Origin: CAZBBC01 sp964489835
GTDB lineage: Bacteria > Calditrichota > Calditrichia > JAJRVZ01
DNA: 22,454 bases
Assembly (NCBI GenBank): GCA_964489835.1
Contig: CAZBBC010000065.1
Span: forward strand, 1-22,454
Direction of reading: 5' to 3'
Part shown: piece after piece, positions 1 through 7,348 of the stretch
Layout of the letters: every line of letters starts with the position of its first letter
How positions within the stretch are numbered: position 1 is the stretch's first letter
Position numbers and translations under genes: made by a program
Notes under the pieces: generated by a model
The model's database searches: none
What the model saw: only the letters and a program-made list of their open reading frames with translations
What the model was told of the DNA's origin: nothing

Positions 1-34
1 GATTCCGCCCAACGGAGAATGGGAGATTCCTACG

Positions 35-349
35 ATGGCCCAACGAAAGTCGTCCCGGTTCACAAGCCTTATCACGATTGCAACCGTCGCCGGCATCATC
101 GTTGCTGCTGTATCCCCGGCAACGGGTCCGATCGAACTAGCTATCATCATTGCCCTCCTCGTCTTCCAAAGGCGAATTGGAGAGCTTCGCGCCGCAGCCC
201 TGTTAGTAACTTTGGGCAGTGTGAGCCTCTTAGAACATCTCGGTTTCTCCGTTATCTTTGCGCCAGGGCTCGACAATGTGATCCCCGAGGCCAATCAGTT
301 GATCCTCACTCATCATGCCAACCCCCTGAATCCAGCGCTCTTGCGGTGA
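35..349 (+). CDS. Unrecognised small membrane protein, probably cut at 301-304
   Basis: I do not recognise this family. Starting at the ATG at 35, preceded by GGGAG about 8 bases upstream, the frame reads a basic N-terminus followed by hydrophobic stretches at about residues 10-28 and 32-44, then R-R-I-G-E-L-R and another apolar stretch at about 50-75. It therefore looks like a short integral membrane protein with positively charged cytoplasmic loops. The native sequence seems to end at about residue 90 (L89-I90). The remaining residues to the stop at 349 are the reverse of the conserved ABC ATPase coding strand and so are probably not real protein. This stretch is about 55% GC by my count. 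It is likely the 5' part of a gene from another locus joined at the GATC at 301-304. Confidence 0.45.
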   Translation: MAQRKSSRFTSLITIATVAGIIVAAVSPATGPIELAIIIALLVFQRRIGELRAAALLVTLGSVSLLEHLGFSVIFAPGLDNVIPEANQLILTHHANPLNPALLR

Positions 350-1339
350 GGCAGGGCCCTGGTAGGTAGCGATTCTAATTTTTCCCTGCCGTACAGGATC
401 AAGACCAAACAACGCGCGTAAAAACTCCGTGCGACCGGCCCCTACCAGGCCAAAGAGACCCAAGACTTCCCCATTCCGCAAATTCAGGGTCACATTCCGG
501 GGATTATTCATTCCTGCCAAATTTTCAATTTCCAGAACATTTTCTCCCGGTACTCTCTTTGAACGGGGATATAGTTCTTCAACCGAACGACCGACCATCA
601 TTTTCACAACTTCATCTAACGAAACGGTGTTTACCTCACTAGTATCAACCACTTTGCCATCACGCAAAACTGTCAAACGATCAGCGATTTCTTTTACTTC
701 TTCAAGAAAATGTGAAATATATACGACCGCGATATGCTGCTTTTTAAGCATTTTAATGACATCAAACAATTGTTTAACATCGCTTTTGGATAAGCTACTG
801 GTGGGTTCATCAAACACTAATATTTTACAACCTAAGGCCAGTGCCCGTGCTATTTCGACCAACTGTTGGGCACTAACTGAAAGTCTGGCAACTTTTATTT
901 CTGGTTTAATTTCCGGGTGATTAAAATATTGAAAAGCATTAACAGTACGACGCCGAACTTCGGCATGGCTGATCAAACCATATCTTGTGGGCTCTGTTCC
1001 TAAGCATATATTTTCTTCGACGGTTAGATGAGGCGCGAGCGAGAGCTCCTGATAAATCATTTCCACCCCATTCTTACGGCTATCAATCGGATTTCTTGGT
1101 TTATAGGATTCTCCGCTAAGGAACATCTGACCTTTATCTGCCTGACAGGCACCGGACAGAATTTTCATTAAAGTACTTTTCCCAGCGCCATTTTCGCCAA
1201 CCAAAGCATGCACCTCACCCGGGACAACGCTAAAGTTGACATTCTCTAAGGCAACGGTAGCCCCAAAATATTTATGTATACCCTCCATTTGAAGAGCAGG
1301 CATCTGTCCGGTATATTCTGATTTTATTGATTCAGCCAT
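230..1339 (-). CDS. Ribose/galactose-type sugar ABC transporter ATP-binding protein, truncated in its second ATPase domain
   Basis: This is the cytoplasmic ATPase of a CUT2-type monosaccharide importer (RbsA/MglA family, usually about 500 residues with two ATPase domains). The first domain is complete: Walker A G-E-N-G-A-G-K-S at 48-55, Q-loop Y-Q-E at about 96-98, signature L-S-V-S-A-Q-Q at 153-159, Walker B I-L-V-F-D-E-P-T at 173-180, switch His 210. The second domain begins at about 268, with its P-loop-like G-L-V-G-A-G-R-T at 297-304. Family resemblance runs to G-V-G-M-M-S-E-D (339-346) and stops abruptly; the last 23 residues are unrelated. The break is at the GATC at 301-304. The second signature and Walker B are missing, so the product as written would not be a normal transporter. 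The start overlaps the end of the binding-protein gene by 16 bp, which implies one operon. No permease gene is visible; it was probably beyond the junction. Confidence 0.85.
   Translation of the reverse strand: MAESIKSEYTGQMPALQMEGIHKYFGATVALENVNFSVVPGEVHALVGENGAGKSTLMKILSGACQADKGQMFLSGESYKPRNPIDSRKNGVEMIYQELSLAPHLTVEENICLGTEPTRYGLISHAEVRRRTVNAFQYFNHPEIKPEIKVARLSVSAQQLVEIARALALGCKILVFDEPTSSLSKSDVKQLFDVIKMLKKQHIAVVYISHFLEEVKEIADRLTVLRDGKVVDTSEVNTVSLDEVVKMMVGRSVEELYPRSKRVPGENVLEIENLAGMNNPRNVTLNLRNGEVLGLFGLVGAGRTEFLRALFGLDPVRQGKIRIATYQGPASPQERWIQGVGMMSEDQLIGLGDHIVEPWRKDNGETEMF
301..304. other. Probable chimeric or rearrangement junction at a GATC
   Basis: On the minus strand the ATPase reads E-D (GAG GAT) and then C, which would fit the family's usual E-D-R, but the following codons are unrelated. 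On the plus strand a membrane-protein frame is interrupted at the same bases. No shift of reading frame restores the ATPase. A break falling exactly on GATC is what ligation of Sau3AI/MboI-type ends would leave, but a natural rearrangement or assembly error would look the same here. GC content does not decide it, because 301-480 is also GC-rich. Confidence 0.55.
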
Positions 1340-2325
1340 TTATCCAGATTTGGACTAATTAATTCCTTAATTTCAACCCGTTCCAGATCCTCTAATTCGA
1401 TAAAAGTAACGCCGGTATCTATTCTCTTCTGTACAGATTTCCCATTTAATTTTTCTATCATCATTTTAACACCGAGGTAGCCCATTTTAAAGGGATCCTG
1501 AATGACCAGCCCGTGGATGGCTCCTTCACGCATTCCGTCAATAAGCGGATCCTCCGCATCAAACCCCACAAATTTAACCTTTCCCGCCAAATTCTGGCGT
1601 TTTAAGGCCTGTAGCATTCCGTAAGTTGTTGACGTATTCGGTGTAAAAATACCATCAATGACTAGTTCCCCGGAAGAATTCTTGAAACGTAGAAGTAAAT
1701 TCTCACTCGCCTGTTGTCCTGACGCGCGCGTCACTCCCCCATATTGTTCGGAACTTACTACTTCAATATCCGGATACTCCCGCAATTTTTCCAAAAATCC
1801 TTCTTCACGATTTTCAGTACTTGCTGAACCCTCACTATATCTTAACAGAACCACTTTTCCTTTCTTGTTCAGCATTTCTGCCAGTTTCTTTCCTGCAATT
1901 CGTCCTCCTTTTCGGTTATCAGTGGCAATAAAACTGGTATAGACGTCCTCTGCATTTTTCAACCCGGAATCGATGATAATCACCGGTATATTGTTTTTTA
2001 CAGCGTTTTGTACGGGACGCCGCAATGCTATCGCGTCAAGAGGTGCCAAAACAATGCCATCAACCTGATTCATGACCTGATTATCCACGAGGGCAATCTG
2101 CTGCTGACGGTCATCTTCTTTTTCCGTTCCTAACCAGGTAATATCGACATTAAATTCTTTTCCAGCTTTTACCGCACCGGCATGGACTGATTGCCAAAAA
2201 ACATGGGTCGTCCCCTTTGGAATAACCGAGATGACGATTTGGTCAGTATCATCTGTTTTTGGCCCACAGGAAATAAAAGTGAAGAAGATAAGACCTGATA
2301 TAATTAGTTTTAATAATAGTCGCAT
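1324..2325 (-). CDS. Sugar ABC transporter substrate-binding lipoprotein (RbsB/periplasmic type 1 family)
   Basis: This 333-residue protein is the extracytoplasmic receptor that would deliver a monosaccharide to the ABC importer. I chose the ATG at 2325 rather than the longer frame from 2379. It has AAGGAG 8 bases upstream and immediately gives a lipoprotein signal: M-R-L-L-L-K, an apolar core, then lipobox F-I-S-C with Cys20. The mature part has the periplasmic binding protein 1 pattern: I-V-I-S-V-I-P-K-G start, W-Q-S-V-H-A-G near 44, a D-Q/Q-Q-I segment, D-G-I-V-L-A-P-L-D-A, P-V-I-I-I-D-S, a G-K-V-V-L-L-R-Y second-lobe strand, and V-K-F-V-G-F-D-A-E near the hinge. Ligand identity cannot be read from sequence; ribose, galactose and related sugars are usual in this family. 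The ATPase gene follows with a 16-bp overlap. Confidence 0.88.
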   Translation of the reverse strand: MRLLLKLIISGLIFFTFISCGPKTDDTDQIVISVIPKGTTHVFWQSVHAGAVKAGKEFNVDITWLGTEKEDDRQQQIALVDNQVMNQVDGIVLAPLDAIALRRPVQNAVKNNIPVIIIDSGLKNAEDVYTSFIATDNRKGGRIAGKKLAEMLNKKGKVVLLRYSEGSASTENREEGFLEKLREYPDIEVVSSEQYGGVTRASGQQASENLLLRFKNSSGELVIDGIFTPNTSTTYGMLQALKRQNLAGKVKFVGFDAEDPLIDGMREGAIHGLVIQDPFKMGYLGVKMMIEKLNGKSVQKRIDTGVTFIELEDLERVEIKELISPNLDKWLNQ

Positions 2326-2471
2326 TTTTATAACTCCTTGCATCATAAGCATTTTTCTTTTAACTGAAGCAAAATCCATTCCCCCTTAATAGGGGCTTTT
2401 GCAGTTTATACAATATTTAACAATTTAAATCATAACACTATCTTATTTTGTCACTCCTGTCCCTTCCTGTC

Positions 2472-2560
2472 ATTCCTGCGAAGGCAGGAATCCAGAAGGG
2501 ATAAACTCCGGCAGGAATCCATAAGGGATAAACAATAGCGGGAATCCAATAAATAAGAAC
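2472..2560. repeat. Hairpin followed by tandem 27-bp repeats (two good copies, one decayed)
   Basis: ATTCCTGC at 2472-2479 pairs with GCAGGAAT at 2484-2491 across a GAAG loop. From 2483 a unit that begins GGCAGGAATCCA and continues AAGGGATAAAC repeats at 2510, with a third decayed copy from 2537 (AGCGGGAATCCA). The first two units differ at only a few of 27 positions. Motifs of this TTCCTGC/GCAGGAA kind are often dispersed intergenic repeats in bacterial genomes. Confidence 0.75.
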
Positions 2561-2665
2561 TATTTAAGTCAGATATTCTAATGGATGCCTGCCTCCGTAG
2601 AAATGGGCATAACATCAATAATTACAAGAGATTGCTTTCCGCGTCCCAGATCGTTGAGACGATTA

Positions 2666-2693
2666 GTAGAGACGTAGCATGCTACGTCTCTAC
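2666..2693. repeat. Perfect 28-bp palindrome
   Basis: The left arm GTAGAGACGTAGCA (2666-2679) is exactly the reverse complement of the right arm TGCTACGTCTCTAC (2680-2693), with no loop. The next bases outward do not pair. From memory, closely similar GTAGAGACGT...ACGTCTCTAC palindromes are dispersed in some bacterial genomes, notably cyanobacteria. It may be a REP-like element rather than an operator. Confidence 0.8.
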
Positions 2694-2743
2694 CTGAGTA
2701 AATATTTATCACACAATAACGGTTTCATTATCGTCAGTGCGAG

Positions 2744-2759
2744 TCCCGACATATCGGGA
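2744..2759. repeat. TCCCGA/TCGGGA dyad
   Basis: TCCCGA (2744-2749) and TCGGGA (2754-2759) flank a four-base CATA spacer. The same TCCCGATA/TATCGGGA arms occur as a wider inverted repeat at 11612-11651, which suggests a dispersed repeat family. Confidence 0.55.
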
Positions 2760-2856
2760 AAGTAATCTATACAATTTTCACGGAGCTAAAGACACAATCA
2801 GACAAATTATTATTAATTTTTCTGGACAACACCTGTTAATTTATCAATCAGCGGGG

Positions 2857-3573
2857 TTATTGACGCCATTCCATTAAAGCAATATTTAGAGACTCTTCCA
2901 CCCGTCTTCTGGGTTTATGAAAATAGATTAATCCGTGCCCCGGCAACATTAGATCCGTATCAACTTTAGCAAACCGCTTTAATGATTCTATATACACTTC
3001 CCGGTTAAAGTCAATGGAACCGCTCCAACCAAATTCACCCACCAACAGTGTTCCTATCACATCACCGCTGACGGCTATCCGTTTTCCTTCATAATTAAAC
3101 AGATAAACCGTACATCCCATACTATGTCCGGGCAAATGCAGGGATTCAATTTCCAGACCCAAAAGGGTAAACTTATCACCATCGGAGACTGTGCGGTCGA
3201 CAAGGAATGGCTTAAAAGATTTATGATATAAATAAGGACAACAGCGTTCATCACCTGCGGTTACTGCCTCTGCGGTCTGTCGGCTTGAAATAAATTGGAT
3301 CCCTTTTTCCTTCAGAATATGTCCAGCACCGGCATGGTCTAGATGAGGATGGGTCAGAAGACAGTATTTAATATCTTCCGGATCAAGATTCCAGTATTTC
3401 ATGTTATCATAGATTTGTCCCATAGTATCTCCACAGCCACAGTCAAACATGATTAATCCATCCGGGCGTTCCATGATGTACGTATTACAATCATTATAGC
3501 CCACATCAAATCCATCCCAGGTCAATCCGTTTAGATCTCCACCTATCTGATAAAGTTTTTTCAATATTTGCAT
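2857..3573 (-). CDS. Metallo-beta-lactamase-fold hydrolase
   Basis: A 238-residue MBL-fold enzyme with a complete two-metal site: T-H-P-H-L-D-H (H75, H77, D79, H80), H150 in L-P-G-H-S-M-G, D171 in V-S-G-D-V-I-G and H213 in L-P-G-H-G. No signal peptide is seen, so it is probably cytoplasmic. The family is broad (glyoxalase II, lactonases, thioesterases and others) and the substrate cannot be assigned. In a sugar-catabolic setting a sugar lactonase is one possibility, but this is inference from neighbours only. The gene stands alone between two repeat-rich gaps, so it is probably transcribed on its own. The SD before the ATG at 3573 is weak (GAGA). Confidence 0.85.
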   Translation of the reverse strand: MQILKKLYQIGGDLNGLTWDGFDVGYNDCNTYIMERPDGLIMFDCGCGDTMGQIYDNMKYWNLDPEDIKYCLLTHPHLDHAGAGHILKEKGIQFISSRQTAEAVTAGDERCCPYLYHKSFKPFLVDRTVSDGDKFTLLGLEIESLHLPGHSMGCTVYLFNYEGKRIAVSGDVIGTLLVGEFGWSGSIDFNREVYIESLKRFAKVDTDLMLPGHGLIYFHKPRRRVEESLNIALMEWRQ

Positions 3574-3964
3574 GGAATCTCTATAATTTTGTATTTGTCT
3601 TTGTTATATCGATATATTAATCTTCAAATTACTGAGACTGCAATGCTGAACCTTTTTGTACCATCAATAAGAGCGATAGGGAATATACTAGATCATTAGT
3701 GTTCGTTGAAAATTAACTTTCTTCAGCTAATGATTAAAAAACTCATCCCCAGACCCCTTCTCTTGAGAAGAGAAGGGGCTCTATAAGTCCCTCTCTTTCC
3801 AAGAGAGGGATTTAGGGAGAGTTCTTTAAATCATGTCCTCATGTTAATAAAATATTCGAATCAAGTGATATTCCTCTGATATTTAATAGTGGCTTGACTT
3901 TAAACCGGACACTCATGTTATTACATAAAGGATATAACAAAATCCGTCAGTAACCGCAGTGATT
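3574..3964. other. Intergenic stretch with a double-hairpin repeat
   Basis: This 391-bp gap has no credible gene. A 12-bp AT-rich palindrome TATATCGATATA (3605-3616) lies about 30 bp upstream of the MBL gene. It could be regulatory or chance. The main structure is the paired hairpins at 3754-3809. Confidence 0.5.
3754..3809. repeat. Two adjacent perfect hairpins, CCCCTTCTCTT and CCCTCTCTT type
   Basis: Hairpin 1: CCCCTTCTCTT (3754-3764), loop GAG, AAGAGAAGGGG (3768-3778), an 11-bp perfect stem. Hairpin 2: CCCTCTCTT (3789-3797), loop TCC, AAGAGAGGG (3801-3809), a 9-bp perfect stem. The two stems are related in sequence and sit 10 bp apart. No long T run follows, so this reads as a dispersed palindromic element, although it could also slow or end transcription from the operon to its right. 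Confidence 0.75.
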
Positions 3965-4114
3965 CTATTGATCAGTACTCTTTTTAGAAAACCGTTTATA
4001 CAGGGCCCATGTAAGCACCATTGATATCAACAATATGATACCTGGTATGATGATACCAAGAAGAGGATCCCCGATTTTTGCATTCTGATTCAAAATAAGC
4101 ATCAGCATTTTCAT
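3965..4114 (-). CDS. 49-residue single-span membrane protein, third small gene after SSS transporter 1
   Basis: The frame from the ATG at 4114 encodes 49 residues: a short N-terminal apolar run M-K-M-L-M-L-I-L, a polar N-Q-N-A-K-I-G-D-P, one clear membrane span (L-L-G-I-I-I-P-G-I-I-L-L-I-S-M-V-L, about 18-34), then a basic tail Y-K-R-F-S-K-K. Its ATG overlaps the stop of the previous small gene as ATGA, and GAGGAAGA precedes it inside that gene. I do not recognise the family. Position, membrane character and overlap suggest an accessory subunit or stabiliser of the SSS transporter, which is inference. Confidence 0.65.
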   Translation of the reverse strand: MKMLMLILNQNAKIGDPLLGIIIPGIILLISMVLTWALYKRFSKKSTDQ

Positions 4115-4230
4115 TCTTCCTCTTCCCTCTTGTGATGTTTACGATAGGAATACCAGGCCAGTGCCAATCCCAGGAAGGAAGCGAAATAAGCGATACTCAT
4201 GCCGATCACTACCTCTAATCCACTATCCAT
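4111..4230 (-). CDS. 39-residue single-span membrane protein, second small gene after SSS transporter 1
   Basis: The frame from the ATG at 4230 gives 39 residues: an acidic start M-D-S-G-L-E, one span of about 20 residues (V-V-I-G-M-S-I-A-Y-F-A-S-F-L-G-L-A-L-A-W), then a charged tail Y-R-K-H-H-K-R-E-E-E-E. The SD GGGAGGAGACC lies within the end of the preceding gene, whose stop at 4223-4225 overlaps this gene by 8 bp. Its own TGA overlaps the next ATG by 4 bp. Family unknown. The uninterrupted overlaps make it very likely to be translated despite its size. Confidence 0.65.
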   Translation of the reverse strand: MDSGLEVVIGMSIAYFASFLGLALAWYSYRKHHKREEEE

Positions 4231-4522
4231 TGGTCTCCTCCCAACGAGTTTTACGCTCTAATTCGATCAGATAATCTTTCTGATGCTTCTCGTATTCTGA
4301 AGATATTTTTTTTAATTTAGGATCGATAATCCAGTGCATTAAAATAATTGTAATAATGCCTAATCCCAATGTTATAAATCCCCAGGTAAAAAGGAGAATA
4401 CTGCCGGCGATACCTATGGATATTAGAAAATATGCCAATGGTGAGAGCACAATTGTTATCCAGTCTTCTTTTGTCCATTCATCGGCTTCTGCCGGTGTCC
4501 ATTTACGTTTTATAAAACTCAT
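4223..4522 (-). CDS. 99-residue two-span membrane protein, first small gene after SSS transporter 1
   Basis: I chose the ATG at 4522 over a longer frame from 4600, because it forms an ATGA overlap with the stop of the SSS gene and begins a sensible protein. It reads a soluble N-terminus K-R-K-W-T-P-A-E-A-D-E-W-T-K-E-D-W, two apolar spans (about 25-45 and 48-66) and a charged, probably helical C-terminus K-K-I-S-S-E-Y-E-K-H-Q-K-D-Y. I know no function for it. The W-T-x-E-D-W opening and placement suggest a small partner of SSS carriers, comparable in concept to the small subunits known for some symporters. This is inference from position. Confidence 0.75.
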   Translation of the reverse strand: MSFIKRKWTPAEADEWTKEDWITIVLSPLAYFLISIGIAGSILLFTWGFITLGLGIITIILMHWIIDPKLKKISSEYEKHQKDYLIELERKTRWEETNG

Positions 4523-6120
4523 TTTTCGGTCCCTTCCTGTACATTCAATATTTCTTGGAGTAGACCTCTGCGCTCCGCCTCTTTTCGCACCGGTCCCCAC
4601 CAGCCAATGGGTCGGGACATCACATAGTACTTTACCAGGTGATCCATATTTTCCGGTTTGGTTAGAAGAGTAACCGGAAGGAATATAAGTGCACCCAGGA
4701 TCATTAGTAGCCAGAACTGTTGATAATCAGGCAATTTCGGTAATATACCGAAGTATGGCAGAATCCAGACCACCAGCCAGCTTAAACCAAGATTTGCGAT
4801 CCAGGAAGAGAGGTAACCCCAGGAATTAAAGCGCCACCACACAACCTGTAAGATATTAGGGAGCCAAATACCTGCAGCCATAAGCCACAAGGCAAATATG
4901 AGCCAGGAAGTTATTTCTTTCATCATCAGACCATAAAAGAAAGAACCGATTAAAAGAAAGAATGTCACAATTCGCCCAACCCAGATAAGTTCTTTTTCTG
5001 AAGCCTTTGGTTTAAAGTAATGTAAATACAAATCGCGGGTAAAATACATCGCTCCCAAATTTAAAATGGAAGATATTGATGAAATATGTATGGCGACGAT
5101 TGCGGCAAAGAAAAATCCCACCATACCCACTGGGAGATAATCAAATCCAAGCCTGAACCAGCCCAGTTCATAATCTGCTGCCTCAATTATATTTGGATAA
5201 AGGACAAAAAAACCGAGTATGGCAACCGCCCAAACCGAATTACGCACCAGAACAAGTAAGGTACCCCACCAGATACTATAACTGGCATCCCGCACAGTTT
5301 TAGCACTTTGAATTCTTTGGGCTTCAACATACCAGTCAATATTAGTTCCCATTCCAAAGCCACCAAGGATAGCTATTACAAGCATTGTAAGAAACCAGGC
5401 GAAGGGGAAATCTCCGCTGAACCACCCGCTAAAAGCAAAGGGATTCAAGCGCCAGGATTCATCCATGGTAGCTAGTTTTGATACAATTTCAACAGGACCA
5501 CCGGCTGCAATAATACCCCAAATGGAAACAATAATGATCATAGAAAAAGCAATAATGCCCTGCTGGAAATCCGCCATAATGACTCCCCAATAGCCTGAGG
5601 ATACAACATATATAGCAGTAAGTGATGAAAAGAATACCATACCGATCCACAGATCCCAGCCAAACGCATAGTTGCAGACTTTACCCATGGCCATTCCCAC
5701 CCAGCCAAGAATGAACATGTTCATAAATACCTGCCATCCGGAAAGCCATCCCCTTAGCAATTCGGCACCCAGACCGCCAAAACGCATGGTACTCCATTCT
5801 CCCTGGGTAAAGGCCAGAGATCTTCGGAAGATGCGTGTAGAAACAAAGGCACTGATCGCACACCAGGCACAAAAAAAGGCATACCATATGCCGGCGATAC
5901 CATATCTGTAAATCACCCCTGTCACCCACATCGGAGTATCTGTAGCCGTATGTGTGGCATAAACCGAAGAGGCTGGTAACCACCAGGGCAATCCTCTGCC
6001 GGCCAGGAAAAAATCCGCTTCTGATCTTTTGCCTAATCGGTAAAATAAAATCCCTGATCCAATCATGATCAAAATAAATAACCCAACCCAAATCCAATCA
6101 AGTAGTTCAAAGGTAACCAT
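4519..6120 (-). CDS. Sodium/solute symporter (SSS family), transporter 1
   Basis: A 533-residue polytopic membrane protein of the SSS family, which uses the sodium gradient to import sugars, acids or other small solutes. The family's opening is clear: a first span, then S-E-A-D-F-F-L-A-G-R-G-L-P-W-W at about 33-47, matching the S-x-x-D-Y-F-L-A-G-R pattern. A later segment I-H-I-S-S-I-S-S-I-L-N-L-G-A-M-Y-F-T-R-D-L-Y corresponds to the S-T-x-x-S-x-L-N-S...T-x-D-I-Y region of span 8 that helps bind sodium. It is diverged, so the substrate is unclear. The ATG lies one base beyond the deacetylase stop, and its stop overlaps the next gene by 4 bp, so deacetylase, symporter and three small genes form one transcription unit. 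Confidence 0.9.
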   Translation of the reverse strand: MVTFELLDWIWVGLFILIMIGSGILFYRLGKRSEADFFLAGRGLPWWLPASSVYATHTATDTPMWVTGVIYRYGIAGIWYAFFCAWCAISAFVSTRIFRRSLAFTQGEWSTMRFGGLGAELLRGWLSGWQVFMNMFILGWVGMAMGKVCNYAFGWDLWIGMVFFSSLTAIYVVSSGYWGVIMADFQQGIIAFSMIIIVSIWGIIAAGGPVEIVSKLATMDESWRLNPFAFSGWFSGDFPFAWFLTMLVIAILGGFGMGTNIDWYVEAQRIQSAKTVRDASYSIWWGTLLVLVRNSVWAVAILGFFVLYPNIIEAADYELGWFRLGFDYLPVGMVGFFFAAIVAIHISSISSILNLGAMYFTRDLYLHYFKPKASEKELIWVGRIVTFFLLIGSFFYGLMMKEITSWLIFALWLMAAGIWLPNILQVVWWRFNSWGYLSSWIANLGLSWLVVWILPYFGILPKLPDYQQFWLLMILGALIFLPVTLLTKPENMDHLVKYYVMSRPIGWWGPVRKEAERRGLLQEILNVQEGTEK

Positions 6121-6121
6121 A

Positions 6122-7117
6122 TCAATCTCTATCTTTATATCTTTTCATCAGGTCTACCCAATTCGTAAATATCACATCCTCATTTTCTAAAAACTGTATA
6201 ACCGCCGGATCTGAGAATAATTGTGCTTCCCAAACGCGTTGCTGCCATGAATTAGTGATCTGTTTTAAATTGTCGGTCTCTACAGAAGGATGAAATATAA
6301 TTTCTGTGATACCCGGATTAAGAGATTCCACCAGAGCAAAAAAGTTTTGGCGTTTTTCATCATACGTCGATCCACCGGGAACGGCGTAAAAATCATCTAA
6401 CAGGGGCATATCATAGTCATTTAAAAGGGCGGTAAGTTCTTTGGTTATTGGATAGCCGTTATCACGAAATCTTTCGGCGACAGTATCATCCGAAAGATCA
6501 ATAACCATCGCAGGTATACCATATTCCTGGGCAACTTTCAAATACGCCTTCGAAAAATTTAATGTGCCGTATAAAGTACCCATATGGGTATCAATATGAT
6601 CCGGTTTGACACCCAGTGCTATTGATTTATCGATTTGAGCACGGATCTCTTTTTCAACTTCTTCCGGCGTTGCATGTACCACAACCTCCGGCACACTGTG
6701 CCATAAAAACCCATCGGGATCAATCAAACCGGGTACTTCATCAGGCTCAGATACTGGACACCAGCGGTAGGTTTGCCATTCACTGGTAAGTGTAAGATGG
6801 ACACCGACATCTTTATCGGGATGAATTTTAGCCCATTCTGCGAATTCATCAAACCACTCACAGGGTACCATTGCAGCCGTAGACTGGATCTGATTCTGTT
6901 TCATATACCGGTAGGTTGCACTGTTGGCTTCCTCACACATCCCGGCATCGTCGGCATGCAGAATGATTATACGTTTATCCTTTGGAAAACCCAGCTTTTC
7001 TCCCCATGTTGATCCTTCCAGAGTATTCAGGGTTGGTTTTTCGTCGCTGGTGCAGGAAATAAACATCGCTGCTGCCAGCGCAATCAGCAATTGATTAAAA
7101 TAGTTAAAGGATTTCAT
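6122..7117 (-). CDS. ChbG/YdjC-type carbohydrate deacetylase, predicted lipoprotein
   Basis: A 331-residue YdjC/ChbG family protein. Known members remove acetyl groups from acetylated amino-sugar oligosaccharides such as diacetylchitobiose. The metal-site opening I-I-I-L-H-A-D-D-A-G (H54, D56, D57) is intact, followed by D-V-G-V-H-L-T-L-T (H107), P-D-H-I-D-T-H-M-G (H174, D176, H178) and I-I-F-H-P-S near the C-terminus. Most family members are cytoplasmic. This one begins with an apolar signal and lipobox F-I-S-C (Cys22), so it is probably membrane-anchored outside the cytoplasm. AGGATAAAGA is a good SD for the ATG at 7117. The direct coupling to SSS transporter 1 suggests that the symporter imports the deacetylated product or the sugar released from it. 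Confidence 0.85.
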   Translation of the reverse strand: MKSFNYFNQLLIALAAAMFISCTSDEKPTLNTLEGSTWGEKLGFPKDKRIIILHADDAGMCEEANSATYRYMKQNQIQSTAAMVPCEWFDEFAEWAKIHPDKDVGVHLTLTSEWQTYRWCPVSEPDEVPGLIDPDGFLWHSVPEVVVHATPEEVEKEIRAQIDKSIALGVKPDHIDTHMGTLYGTLNFSKAYLKVAQEYGIPAMVIDLSDDTVAERFRDNGYPITKELTALLNDYDMPLLDDFYAVPGGSTYDEKRQNFFALVESLNPGITEIIFHPSVETDNLKQITNSWQQRVWEAQLFSDPAVIQFLENEDVIFTNWVDLMKRYKDRD

Positions 7118-7348
7118 TCTTTATCCTAAAAATTATTGTGGTCTATTTATACCGCAGCTGTTGGCTGCAATTAAAAAAAGAATTTGTCCACGGATTATCC
7201 GTCTACGCCGGATCAGGCGAAGACTGACACGAATTAACACGGATTAAAACTAAAATAATTATTTATAAATAGTCGCGTCGCTGCGTCGTCGCTGAGAAAT
7301 AAAATACCCGAGTTGATAAAAATTTTGCTAAAACAACAAAATATTTAC
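7118..7348. other. Intergenic gap with degenerate ACGGATTA-type repeats
   Basis: The gap contains CCACGGATTA (about 7189), ACACGAATTA and ACACGGATTA (about 7229-7247), short near-repeats of the kind scattered in non-coding DNA of several bacterial groups. No gene or clear terminator is seen. A promoter for the deacetylase operon would be expected here. Confidence 0.4.

Larger units (their letters stand above)
2326..2856. other. Intergenic stretch rich in small dispersed repeats
   Basis: No credible gene is seen in this 531-bp gap. It holds the SD of the binding-protein gene (2334-2339), a hairpin and tandem 27-bp repeats (2472-2560), a 28-bp perfect palindrome (2666-2693) and a shorter TCCCGA/TCGGGA dyad (2744-2759). 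The remainder is AT-rich. It separates the ABC genes from the MBL-fold gene, so a promoter for the ABC genes probably lies here, but I could not pick one. Confidence 0.6.

Noticed and set aside
19..369. 116-residue plus-strand frame rich in Arg, Pro, His and Cys
   Set aside because: Its composition is unlike a real protein. The overlapping frame from 35 has an SD and a sensible membrane protein.
429..920. 163-residue open frame on the plus strand
   Set aside because: It lies wholly opposite the conserved first domain of the ABC ATPase and has low-complexity, Ser/Thr/Arg-rich composition. It is a shadow frame.
2472..2560. Possible short CRISPR array
   Set aside because: The repeat units are contiguous, with no unique spacers, and only two good copies exist, so this is a tandem repeat.
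2666..2693. 28-bp palindrome as a transcription-factor operator
   Set aside because: It has no nearby start codon and resembles dispersed palindromic repeats more than a regulator site.
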